Origin: Silene conica
Taxonomy: Eukaryota > Streptophyta > Magnoliopsida > Caryophyllales > Caryophyllaceae
Direction of reading: 5' to 3'
Assembly (NCBI GenBank): GCA_029255685.2
Contig: CM055313.2
Span: forward strand, 21,987,079 to 22,051,078
Length of the DNA stretch: 64,000 bases
The notes below the pieces were generated by a model, which saw nothing but the letters and a program-made list of their open reading frames with translations, had not been told where the DNA came from and searched no databases. Numbering within the stretch: position 1 is the stretch's first letter; the number at the start of each line of letters is the position of its first letter. Shown one piece after another: positions 10,741 through 20,372 of the stretch. Position numbers and translations under genes: made by a program.

Positions 10741-11800
10741 GATTTATGATGCGGTTTGCCACCCATATCATGTTGAGTGCTGGAAAAGCATAATCAAAAC
10801 CAAAAACGCCTTACTAATTGTTGTTAGCATCCCTACGAACGCAAAGAAGCTGTTGAATACTTGTGCCCACAAAGGCAAGTTCTCGGTTAGGTAAAGCCTA
10901 CCACTTGTTTCGTCACAAAAACCGTACCCTCGGCTGGACTATTCCGATGCAGATCACGGAGATTATCCCCAAACACCGCATCTGCGTGATTTAGGCTGTC
11001 CAAAACAAACTTCCCACGGTTGCTTGATTCCCTTTGTACTCGGGGTATCCAGATGGCAAATAGATGTTGCCTCTGCAAGAGCGCATCTGAGATGCTTAGA
11101 CACATATTCTTCCGTTGCCCCTTTTCACAAAAAGTGAGACGGTCTTTGCTCTCTTGGGTTGGTGCAACTGGTCTGGGGTCAGATGTTAACTTGAAGCTAG
11201 AACTGGCTATACAAAATTCTTGAGGACAAAACTCGCACTACCTGGAAAAGGGTGATTTTGTCTTGTTGTGTTGCAGGGTTAGTCCATGCCATTTGGGAAG
11301 CTAGAAATAAATGTATTTTTGGCGGGCTCCTCACGTCTCCTGATAAAGTGGCGGCTAATGTGAATTTTCTACCAAAACTAGACTTAGGCTCTGTTCTTTC
11401 TGACTTAATTTCAGCTCCTTTCAATTTTGTTTGGTTGTATTCCGTTAAGTTTTATTTACGTTCAATCAATTATTTTCAATTAATCTCTTCATAAAAGTAA
11501 CTTTTAATTCAACTAAATTCACTCCACCTCAGTTTCTCTCAATTTAGTTCAATTAAGCTCTACTCCAACTTCTTCAATTCAGCTCATTTCAGCCGAAAAG
11601 AACAGGGCCTTAGTTCAAGTAGCGATCCCAATATTCGTAGATGGTTTGCTGTAATTAATGCTCTAAATCTAGAGCATTTTGCTTTTTGGTCCTTTTCTTT
11701 GCTATCTTTTGGCTATTGCTTTTTGTATGATCTCATCTCTTTTTTTCCCCTTTATGGACGAATAAAATGGAGACTAACCTTCTTGCAAAAAATAATAAAA
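10741..11800 (+). pseudogene. LINE remnant: zf-RVT region and 3' end, split by a MITE
   Basis: Readable in two or three frames: a W-T-I-P-x-x-I-x-E-I-I-P-K-H-R-I-C run, then NRCCLCKSASEMLRHIFFRC (the Cys/His zf-RVT zinc-finger pattern, 11056-11117) and IWEARNKCIFGG (about 11290-11324). These are diagnostic of the end of plant LINE reverse transcriptases. Several frameshifts and stops break it. The MITE at 11387-11609 interrupts it. The 3' part runs to GAATAAAATGGAG near 11760 and an AATAATAAA-type tail near 11790-11830, as at a LINE 3' end. Confidence 0.65.
11387..11609. mobile_element. Tourist/PIF-Harbinger-type MITE
   Basis: Terminal inverted repeats GGCTCTGTTCTTTCTG (left) and GGCCCTGTTCTTTTCGG (right, reverse complement), flanked by TTA on both sides (11384-11386 and 11610-11612). 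A 3-bp TTA target duplication is typical of PIF/Harbinger. The interior is close to the copy at 21048-21275. It is non-coding, 223 bp, and sits inside the LINE remnant. Confidence 0.8.
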
Positions 11801-12510
11801 AATAAAATAATAATAATACTAATAATAAAATAAATTACTCCCTCCTATTTTAAGACCATATTTATCAGTCGTTCCTGCAACCCTACCTAGACCTAGTTCC
11901 TGCATTAAAATACTAATATATATACTTCTGAACCTACATACTTACTACACCTGGTTCCTGATTTTGTTATTTTATCAAGCCCTAGTTAGATTTAGGAATT
12001 CCGACATTATTTTTGGCTAAATTGGAATTACGTATGAGGACCACATGCAAATACCAAGTTCCTAAACATGTTCCGGCAGGTCCATTCAGATCATTTGGAA
12101 CAGAACTAGTTATAATTTATTTAACTTAATTTTTTTAATTTAATTATTTTTTGTCCTTATTGAAGACTTGCCCCTTGTTAGACCTACCTATAAACGTAGT
12201 CTAAGTAAATGTCCCAATTTCTATTTCCGCTAGTCACAATGTCCCATTGTCCATTTTTGGTAAACTTTTATACTTATTTTAATCACTTTAATTCACAATA
12301 ATACGTCACCTTACCCCATAACACTACTTATTTTAATCACTCTACCCACAATAATAATCAATAATATAATACAACCCTCTCTCTAATCTTCTTACCCAAC
12401 ACAATACTTTACATTATTTAATTCAATTCCTTAAATATTGTGTCATTGTCTAATTGAGACAATTACATAGAGTAAGATCGAGGGAGTACTATTTATTATT
12501 ATTATTATTA
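11801..12510. other. Intergenic stretch with possible Stowaway ends
   Basis: No gene found. A CTCCCTCC end preceded by TA lies near 11835, and a CGAGGGAG end followed by TA lies near 12480. They could be the two ends of one unusually long Stowaway-like element, but similarity beyond seven bases is weak. An (ATT)n run sits at 12490-12510. Confidence 0.3.
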
Positions 12511-13077
12511 TGATCAATTAATGTTTACACCCTTATAAAAACAAGTTTTCTAAATTTTCACCATTTATAAATTATTTTTAATATTTTACACTCTTATAAA
12601 ACACTTTTATCAAAATTTGCCCTCATACTCTCATTCCGGTGGAAAGAAATGAAATATTCCGTCAAATTTTAAAATTTATCCCTAAAATTCATAATTTGTG
12701 ATGACCTTTTACCCTTCTTTCTTTTTTCCATCTCTCCCTCTCTTTCCTTCTCTTTTGTATCTAATGAACGAATTTGTTGATTATTATTATCAAATACGGA
12801 ATAGCATTTAATAAATTATTGTCGGTCTTGATCATAAACTACTAAATTGGTCAAACTAATATATATTAAATCTCACCTAACATAAGACAAAATAAGATAC
12901 GGGTATGAAAATGAACTATTAGGCGAGGGCAATATCGTAAATTCAATATGTTTTATGAAATCAGATTAAGGGGCAAATTTTGAAAAGTGTTTTATAAGGG
13001 TGTAAAATATTAAAAATATTTTATAAGGGTTAAATTTAGAAAAGTTATTTTTATAAGAAGGAAAAATTAATTGATCC
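12511..13077. mobile_element. Non-autonomous transposon with long (about 110 bp) terminal inverted repeats
   Basis: The left end (TGATCAATTAATGTTTACAC and on to about 12622) pairs with the right end (12970-13077) over roughly 110 bp with scattered mismatches, for example ATTTTACACTCTTATAAAAC against its complement. No transposase is present. TTATTATTA flanks both sides and could be a 9-bp Mutator-type duplication, but the left copy lies in an (ATT)n run and proves little. Confidence 0.65.
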
Positions 13078-13749
13078 TTATTATTACGACATTCTAGATA
13101 CCGATCTAAAATATATTTCATTGTAGGAAAACGGAACAGTTGATATTGTTGCATACTGCATGGAGACCATACTTCAAGTTTTTGTACCAAAAAAGCGTGA
13201 AAGATCTGCTAAATGTGGAAAACTTGGAAAGATAAGAAAAAATTTCTCACTTGCAACACGGCAACACCTAATTTTTTCCATAACTACCATTTTATTTTGC
13301 TTATATAACTAGCAAACCCTAAACACCAGTCTCAATATTATTCATTTCTCACAACCAATTTCGAAAATAGTTTGAAAAAAAAAATGTAGAAAAAATAGAA
13401 CGTGTTATTGGTGTCCATAATGACCACAATAATGAAGCACATCAAGATGATCGATATGTAAGTCAATAACGAAGAAACATAGATGATGTCTTTTGTGTAC
13501 GTTAATGATATTTATTTTTTCAAGATTATGATTTTCGATTGTCATAACAAATATTACTATTTGAATGTTATAAAAGTTTACTTCTCAAGTACCTTTTTCT
13601 CCATTCTTCTATGTTACACTAATAAAAATAATAATAATAATAATAACTATAAAAACTAATAAAAATTAATAGTAAAAAATAAAAAATATATAATAAACAT
13701 CAACAACAACAACATATAACAATAAAAATAGAAAATTAAATAAATAGAA
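13078..13749. other. AT-rich intergenic stretch
   Basis: Nothing coding recognised. A TATA-like TTATATAACTAG at about 13300 is followed by a CT-rich patch resembling a plant 5' leader, but no frame of any length follows. Confidence 0.4.
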
Positions 13750-13803
<54 letters not shown>

Positions 13804-13808
13804 GAATA

Positions 13809-13892
<84 letters not shown>
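13750..13892. repeat. (AAT)n microsatellite
   Basis: Two AAT runs (13750-13802 and about 13812-13892) are separated by ACTGAATACTGAAT. The array abuts the GAACT-type repeat at 13893. Confidence 0.95.
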
Positions 13893-13893
<1 letters not shown>

Positions 13894-14015
13894 TGAGCTG
13901 AACTTAATAAAGCTGAGTGAGCTAACTGAATTGAATGAAGATGAACTGAACTAAATGGAGTTGAACTGAACTGAACTGAGCTGAACTGAAATGAGCTGAA
14001 AATAAGACAAAAACT
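13893..14015. repeat. GAACT-rich degenerate repeat
   Basis: Repeats of GAGCTGAACTGAACT-type words, directly next to an AAT microsatellite exactly as in the Harbinger-like element at 17862. Probably the decayed end of another copy. Confidence 0.6.
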
Positions 14016-15104
14016 TTTTCCTTAGTTTGTTTTTAGGTTTAGTATGGTGGGTTGGTGGACAAAAACGGGTTTGGGCGCGAAAGTGATGCGGGTCTTGGAG
14101 GTGTTGGTGACTACTGACTAGTGAGTAGTGACTACATATGGATTTAAGGTGTTGGGCTGGGTTTTGTGTTGTTGTGGGTTTATGGCTTGGTTAGATGTGG
14201 GTTACGTGAGGAGAGTGCATGGGCATGTTGAGGTAAGGTTAGACCAATCTCATCGCAAATCGAGCCCGCAACAAGTTTCTAATTAAATAGAGCTTGAACT
14301 TGAGTTTAAAATTCCTTTTTTGAAAAGAAATGTAAAACAATAATTAATAAAATCCAAAATCGATTCATCACAACATAAAACCCGTCGGATTAAAAAAAAA
14401 GATAAGAAAACTTATTTATTCATCAAAAACTTTTAAATTAATTTGGGCGTTTTTAATTGACGTTAACTGGCGTTATAGTATGTGCCATGAGCTACAAACT
14501 TCTTAAATCCATACTTGTATTGCTACATAATTACGGGATAGTATTCAAATACTGTGGAAATATAAACTTATAGTCTATGTGAATATAAGCATTTTGGGCA
14601 CATATTGATGTGAATTGTGATGTTTATAATCTCCATTTTTTTTATTTTCTTCCCATTTCATTTTGTACAATTATTAAGAAAATGAAATAAACAATGAAAA
14701 CATAATGGTAGATATACATGTGGGTCAAATTAAACAATTAAAAGGAATTAAAAAATGAAAAAGTAAGGACAAATATTGTAAACACACAAGTTGGACAAGA
14801 ATTATATAGTCAATTGTATGGTTAGATAAAGAAAGATGAGAAATGGAAAAAAAAAAAAAAAAAAAAAATTGCCAAAAGCGGAAAATGTAAACGGAGGAAG
14901 TAATATTCTCCAATTTTGTTACTTCCATTAACTCTCTCGGATCTTATGCTCTTGATGGATCTGTTGTCTTCACAGAATTAGATTCTTTTGAGTGGTTGTC
15001 GAATAATTGAGTAATGCCAATATACATGTCCAACAGGGATGGATGCACTAATTTGGGGTCAGCAGGGCACAAAGGAAGACCGAAACGTACTAGGCATGCA
15101 ATAA
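14016..15104. other. Intergenic stretch downstream of the repeat-protein gene
   Basis: No gene found. A Stowaway-like right end (CGGAGGAAG followed by TA) occurs near 14893-14902, preceded by an A run at about 14846-14868; a convincing left end was not found. Confidence 0.4.
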
Positions 15105-16271
15105 CTAATGGTAGTTGATGAACTTGACATTGTTATCATGGCTCCTATTGATATCGTTATACATATTGATATCACCGTTATTCTGAATACCAGATCCATT
15201 AACGTTGCCTCCAGAGTTACAGTACTGTGCATTATTATAACCATAACTTGCATGAGCCCCGGCTGAGTTCTGGTATACATGCATGTAAACCTGCCCAACC
15301 TGCCATCTCGAAAACACGTTGTTCGATGAATCACATAAATATCCGTCACTGATGCTTTTAATCACATTACTAGAAACTTCTGGAGTACTGACTTTTGGAG
15401 TATTGATGCTTTTAATCGGCGTATTCCTCGAGACTTCTGGAGCACTGATGCTTTTAATCAACGCATTCTTGGAGTCTTCTGGAGTACTGATGCTTTTAAT
15501 CGGCGCATTCCTAGAGACTTCTGGAGTACTGATGCTTTTAATCGGCCCACTCCTCAAGATTTCTGGAGTACTAATGCTTTTAATCGGCGTACTCCTAGAG
15601 ACTTCTAGAGTACGAGGGGCCTTGTTTTGATATTGATCATCATCGTATGTATTGGTTATTCTCGTAGGTGTAGTAATATTTGTGGTCGGATCATCGTATT
15701 CAACAAATTCCGACTGAGGTAGAATCAGCTCAATCAACCAGGGATTGGAATTATTCGCCCATTGAAGCCGAGGATTTCTGAAAAGAACAGTGAAACCAAA
15801 TTTTGATTTCTGTTTTTTGGCATTAGCAGTGTTTGGTCTGTTAGCGTTAAGGGTCAGACCTTCACTAGTTAATTTAGTGCCGCGATGAGGCATTTTGATG
15901 AGGTTATCGAAAAGAAAGGGGTCGTTTTTTCTCTGATGTATTTCAAGCCGCCATTCCGCAGCAGCTGCACCCGCGGCCACAGGCCAAGACTCTTGGATTA
16001 ATGAGTCATCAGGAGCTTTTGACATGTAATTTAATGGCTCTTTCGCAAAACTAAGCACCTTATCATAAATACTCCATAGACGTACCTCGCCTACTAAATC
16101 CCTTGGCCCACTTAGCCATTCAAGTCTCCACTCACTGTTTTTCTGGTTCCACTCTTTACCGCCCGGTATGGTGAGGGTGACGGATACTTTGTCATCGCCG
16201 GCGGTCAAGTACTGGCCATATCGTTCATCTTTCAGTTTTATTACTTTTATCGTTTTTGCGAATTCATCCAT
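15105..16271 (-). CDS. Protein with beta-trefoil-like N-terminus and 14-residue tandem repeats, function unknown
   Basis: A 388-codon frame from ATG at 16271. Residues 1-100 (start MDEFAKTIKVIKLKDERYGQ, then YLTAGDD) have the short W/Y-containing strands of the DUF569/fascin-like beta-trefoil proteins of plants; this is a family resemblance judged by eye. Residues 100-190 continue similarly, with WRLEIHQR. Residues 221-308 are about six copies of a 14-residue unit, TPEVSRNAPIKSIS, one broken. The tail is rich in Asn, Gly and Ser. The base just upstream of the ATG reads TTTTACAGGT, which could be a splice acceptor, so a 5' exon cannot be excluded. It sits alone between repeats and may be lineage-specific. 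Functional status is unproven. Confidence 0.6.
   Translation of the reverse strand: MDEFAKTIKVIKLKDERYGQYLTAGDDKVSVTLTIPGGKEWNQKNSEWRLEWLSGPRDLVGEVRLWSIYDKVLSFAKEPLNYMSKAPDDSLIQESWPVAAGAAAAEWRLEIHQRKNDPFLFDNLIKMPHRGTKLTSEGLTLNANRPNTANAKKQKSKFGFTVLFRNPRLQWANNSNPWLIELILPQSEFVEYDDPTTNITTPTRITNTYDDDQYQNKAPRTLEVSRSTPIKSISTPEILRSGPIKSISTPEVSRNAPIKSISTPEDSKNALIKSISAPEVSRNTPIKSINTPKVSTPEVSSNVIKSISDGYLCDSSNNVFSRWQVGQVYMHVYQNSAGAHASYGYNNAQYCNSGGNVNGSGIQNNGDINMYNDINRSHDNNVKFINYH
15348..15611 (-). repeat. 42-bp coding tandem repeat
   Basis: Five full 14-codon units plus two partial ones. On the plus strand each contains CTGATGCTTTTAATCGGCG and a TCTGGAGTA word. The period is kept in multiples of three, so the frame is preserved. 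Confidence 0.9.
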
Positions 16272-16447
16272 ACCTGTAAAAGTGTTAAATATGTTTGACT
16301 AGCTCTTCAATTGGGGTTAAATATGTTTTCCTGTATAAGATGAAGGTATTAACAAAACATTTGATATGATGAGTAAGGGTGATGTTGGATATTTTGATGA
16401 AATATTTAATAGATTAGTTGTGGTGTGAAATGAACTATGGTAAGCAC

Positions 16448-16460
16448 TAAATATATATAG
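16448..16460 (-). promoter_or_regulatory. Candidate TATA box for the repeat-protein gene
   Basis: The minus strand reads CTATATATATTTAG about 180 bases upstream of the ATG at 16271, leaving room for a 5' leader of about 150 bases. Confidence 0.45.
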
Positions 16461-16987
16461 GAGAGAATTAGATAGCATTTTTTATTAGGAAAATTAGATG
16501 GCGACATCGGGCGTTACCTAAATTGAACATATGAGGTATTATTGTTACCCTACTTACCCATGCATTTTAGTTATTACCGCTACTACTACTATTTAGCCCA
16601 GGTATGCCCGTGCCCGTGCCCATATTCAGGAAAATTTGACCCACCTACCATTTCGAAAGCTTGGTCATTAACAAATCACGGAGATAACCCGTATCACTTG
16701 CCTCCTGTTTCATGAACAGAGATGATCTCCATGGCAGGTTTCACATTGGTTTTTAAGTTGGTATCCAGTATTAATCATTTTTACTCATTTAACAATTATA
16801 TTAGTAGTGTGAAATCGCTTTACACGAAACTAACTCCATTTAGCAAATACTTTTACGACTCTAGTCTTCTCACCTTGAATAAATTTTTATAAAATCATTT
16901 TACGACCTAATTTATTGATCATCTTATTTAAAATAATCCTAATCAATTATTTACCGTTAATTAAGATACATTTCACAAAAAAATAAC
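16461..16987. other. Intergenic stretch upstream of the repeat-protein gene
   Basis: No gene or paired repeat was recognised. A CCCGTGCCCGTGCCC run lies near 16607. Confidence 0.4.
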
Positions 16988-17562
16988 GGAATTACTTTTT
17001 CACATACGGACTTTACTCTTTCACATACACTTTTTCATTAATTTTCCTTATCATACTCTTCTCCCAAACTCAGACAAATTAAATTTTCTATATATTTTTT
17101 TCCCTAAAATCAAATCTAGTTGTTCTAAAAATTTGAATAATGTATTATTAGGGTTTGTTAATCCGTGAAATTAATAGTTTACTTGTCATGTGCCGGCAAC
17201 CTCTGATAACGCATACTCTATTTAGGTCTAATTTCTTCTTTGCGAATTTCGCTCAAATGTCTCGCCTACTTGCAATAAGCCGCCAGACTTCATTGATGCA
17301 CTATTGTCAAATGTCAATATGTGATGGTGCCATTCCTTTATTTTTTCACTTTGTTTCGTTTCTATTGATGGTTGACTTGAGTAAAGTCGCCGGCGATTTG
17401 AACTGACCGGAGCAATAGGTATCGAATAGAGGTGACGTGGTAAAGGGAGATGAGGGAGGGAGGAAAAAAAATCAATTAGGAAAGGGAAGGAGAAAAATGA
17501 CAAGGCTAAAATCGTAAAAAACGTATGTGAAAAATAAAATCGTATGTGAAAAAGCACATCCC
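16988..17562. mobile_element. Non-autonomous transposon with inverted repeats containing TTTTTCACATACG
   Basis: Left end: CTTTTTCACATACGGAC and a second CTTTCACATACAC. Right end (reverse complement): GCTTTTTCACATACGATTTT and a second TTTTTCACATACGTTTT. The double motif occurs in the same order at both ends. AAAAATAA occurs just outside both ends and could be an 8-9 bp duplication, which would suit a Mutator-like element. The interior frames are short and unrecognised. Confidence 0.55.
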
Positions 17563-17861
17563 AAAAATAAACTTAAAGGTCGACTAAGTGGAGTGGTCAA
17601 AGACTCAAAGTAGCATTAGATATCAAATTCCCTTGCAGTGTGCTCTGATTAGTTATTTCCATGCACTCTTTTTGCTTATATTGGTCCAGCTAACGATAAT
17701 TAAATGGTAGTGTTTGTCATCCGAATAATGGAATTTATGGTCAGTTTCGTGTTGCCTTTCGAACGGTTCCAATATCGCAGATTCTCCAATTCATTGACGC
17801 GATCCTTGAAAATAATTCCTGCCCCTTTATGTTTAGGAATTCGATACGGTATTCTACACTA
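17563..17861. other. Intergenic spacer
   Basis: Nothing recognised between two transposons. Confidence 0.4.
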
Positions 17862-17880
17862 AGTCTTGTTCTTTTGGACT

Positions 17881-18145
17881 GAAACTTAACTAAACTGAAC
17901 TGAACTGAGCTTATAGAATCTGAACTGAACTGAACTTATAGAATCTGAACTGAACTGAACTGAACTTAAGGATCTGAACTGAACTTATAGAAACTGAACT
18001 GAACTGAACTTATAGGAACTGAACTGAACTTATACGAACTTAACTGAACTTATACGATCTGATCTGAACTGAACTGAACTTATAAGATATGAACTGAACT
18101 GAATTTATAAGATCCGAACTTAATTAACTTAATTTAATTTAAGTT
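17881..18145. repeat. GAACT minisatellite, left subterminal array
   Basis: Units of about 20-25 bases built from repeats of CTGAA followed by CTTATAGAAT or CTTATAGGAA. At least ten units with small changes. Confidence 0.85.
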
Positions 18146-18148
18146 AAC

Positions 18149-18149
<1 letters not shown>

Positions 18150-18208
<59 letters not shown>
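18150..18208. repeat. (ATT)n microsatellite
   Basis: An uninterrupted ATT run immediately inside the left GAACT array. Confidence 0.95.
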
Positions 18209-18516
18209 CCAAGAGAAGACATTAATAAAAAATAGTTTAAAACACAAGGTAATATAGAATATTTTCTACTTTATATACAATGGTTTGTTCATAATTCATA
18301 CATTATATTACATTACGATAAAAAATAATCCACATATTACAATTTTTTCTAACTATTTATTTCCATATTATTACAACCCTCATCTACTTATCTTCATTAT
18401 CAATATCACTATCGACAAAGATCTATAGTCTCGCCAAATACTTTTGACTAAGTTTCTTCGTACCTTATACACGACCGTCTTCCGCTTTTATCAAACATGT
18501 ATGAATCTAATGTTCC

Positions 18517-18759
18517 TCAAATGTTCACATCATGTTGTATAATGAAAAGAGTGTGCATTCTTATAAAATTATGGAGGGTGAACGTAAAAACAATAATTGA
18601 TATTTGATACTTATATGATATTTGGGGCATGATTTTTAACACCTTCAACATTTTCTGTAATTGACCAAATGTCATTTGAACTTTCATTCTCGATGATAAA
18701 TGTCGATAGTTGAAGTATTTTACCATTTCTTTAGGCGGTCTATGCTTGTATTCGGGCAT
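18517..18759 (-). pseudogene. Harbinger transposase (DDE_Tnp_4-like) C-terminal fragment
   Basis: An 80-codon frame reads PPKEMVKYFNYRHLSSRMKV, then TFGQLQKMLKVLKIMPQISY, then TLHNFIR. This follows the well-known C-terminal pattern of PIF/Harbinger transposases: F-N-x-R-H-S-x-x-R-N, F-G-x-x-K-x-R-W-x-x-L, P, A-x-x-x-L-H-N-F-I-R. The upstream catalytic part is missing, so it is a relic. It is read antisense to the GAACT arrays as displayed. Confidence 0.7.
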
Positions 18760-18946
18760 ATGTCATTAGGGTGAGTATATGTAAGATCGATTGATATTAA
18801 TGAGATAATAAAAACGGATACAATTATTAATAATTTGTTGTTTTTTTTTAAAAAAAATAATGTGATCGAATAATTAAAGTGAAATGTTTTTTTTATCGAT
18901 TGTTAAAATAATACTTCGTATATAGCTTTTTGAATCGAGTTTATAT

Positions 18947-19126
18947 GATCTGAACTGAACTGAACTGAACTGAACTTGTAGGAACTGAACTGAACTTAAC
19001 TGAACTTAACTTAACTAAACTTATAGGAACTGAACTGAACTGAACTTATAGGATCTGAACTGAACTGAACTTATAGGAACTGAACTGAACTGAACTGAAC
19101 TGAAATGAAGTGAACTTAAATTAAGT
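18947..19126. repeat. GAACT minisatellite, right subterminal array
   Basis: Same unit as the left array (CTGAACTGAACTTATAGGAA) in the same orientation. The two arrays are therefore direct repeats inside an element whose extreme ends are inverted. Confidence 0.85.
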
Positions 19127-19469
19127 GACTTGAAGTCCAAAAGAACATGACCTAACCCCAATTTCAGTCTGTCTTGTTATATGAGTGTAAGACAAAAGTT
19201 AATGATCCTTAGGCTTAAACATGGGGTAGACTAGTTAAACAACGGATTAATATGGACATAATTATCCCGTGAAAGTATATTATAGTTAGCAAACTTTAAA
19301 ACCGTCTTTCCAGTGTATGACTAGAGGTAACCGCGCTCGGATCAAAATTATTGTATTATAGTTAATCGGAATATAATATTATTAAGAATAAACTTATTAT
19401 ATACCGCGTATAATAGTTGATACGGTTTGGTCAGAAGTAAGTTTACAAAATAAGTAGACTTGGCAAACA

Positions 19470-19850
19470 GATCGGATCATGTCAGGTTCGTGTTCGTGTC
19501 ACATATAAACGGGTCACAAACCCTCCAACCCAAATCCGACCCAATTAAATTTCGTGTCGTGTTCGTGTCGACCCACTTAGATAAATGGCTCATCAAGCCT
19601 CAACTGTAACCCGTTAATTTTGTGTCGGGTTCGTGTCGTGTTTTCGTGTAATGTCCATATTTGAAAAGTTTAAGTGTATTTATGTGATGTAGGATAAAAA
19701 AAATAGGATTAATTTAGATAACAGGTCCTTCGTTCGGGTTCGTGTTTAAAGAGCTCAACCCAAACCCGACCCAATTAAATATCGTGGCGTGTTCGTGTCG
19801 ACCCACTTACATAAATGGGTCATTAAAGCTCAACCCAAACCCGCTCTAAA
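19470..19850. repeat. Two-copy dispersed repeat with GTGTCGACCCACTTA
   Basis: Two tandemly placed copies (about 19486-19660 and 19730-19850) share CCCGACCCAATTAAAT, CGTGTTCGTGTCGACCCACT and TAAATGGNTCAT. It resembles a widespread plant non-coding repeat; the class is not determined. Confidence 0.55.
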
Positions 19851-20372
19851 AATAAGTAACATTGAGCAAATGATAAGCCACTCCGTAGATAAATACAAAT
19901 GATTTGAAGGTCTTGGTTAAGTTGAAATCTACAACTTAATAGTAACAATTAATCTTGAAATTCGATTCTAACTAATAATCTTGACTACTTAAGTCTAGCC
20001 TAGGCAGTTCACCAACATAGATTAGGGAAAAATCTTTTTTAACCTTTTAATTCTTAAAAAAACGTTAACAAATAATAATATTTTCGCAAATTCATCCAGA
20101 TAATTTCAAATTCTTGTTAGTTGTTAGTATGTTATCAAGTTAGTTATATATCATAATGTTTGGGTCGGTAAATTAGGTGTCAAATTCGTATCCTTTATTC
20201 TGATACAGATTGGGCACGGGTCGGTGAGTTTTACAAGTTTGTAAATAAAAACTAGCTCCAGCCCAATTAACTGTTACTACGACGGTAAGTAGGTGAAAGC
20301 CCAGATATCCAAAGTAGTAGTGCAAATTCCCACCATCCAAAATTTCTGGTTAATCATCTCTCTTTCACAAAC
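19851..20372. other. Upstream region of the plastid-protein gene
   Basis: AT-rich sequence; part of it must hold the promoter and 5' leader of the gene starting at 20373. No clear TATA box was picked out. Confidence 0.4.

Larger units (their letters stand above)
17862..19151 (-). mobile_element. Degenerate PIF/Harbinger element with GAACT minisatellite arrays at both ends
   Basis: The ends are inverted repeats: left GTCTTGTTCTTTTGGACT, right (reverse complement) GTCATGTTCTTTTGGACT. CTA lies outside both ends (17859-17861 and 19152-19154), a plausible 3-bp duplication, with one extra A on the left. Between them: a GAACT array (17881-18145), an (ATT)n run (18150-18208), a unique core with a transposase fragment (18517-18759) and a second GAACT array (18947-19126). 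The transposase fragment and the end sequence both point to PIF/Harbinger. Confidence 0.7.

Noticed and set aside
11835-12487. A single long Stowaway element
   Set aside because: Only about seven terminal bases match and the length would be unusual; noted only in the intergenic entry.
15319-15630. 103-codon plus-strand ORF with LLIG repeats
   Set aside because: It is the complement of the 14-residue repeat of the minus-strand gene; its regularity comes from the 42-bp repeat.
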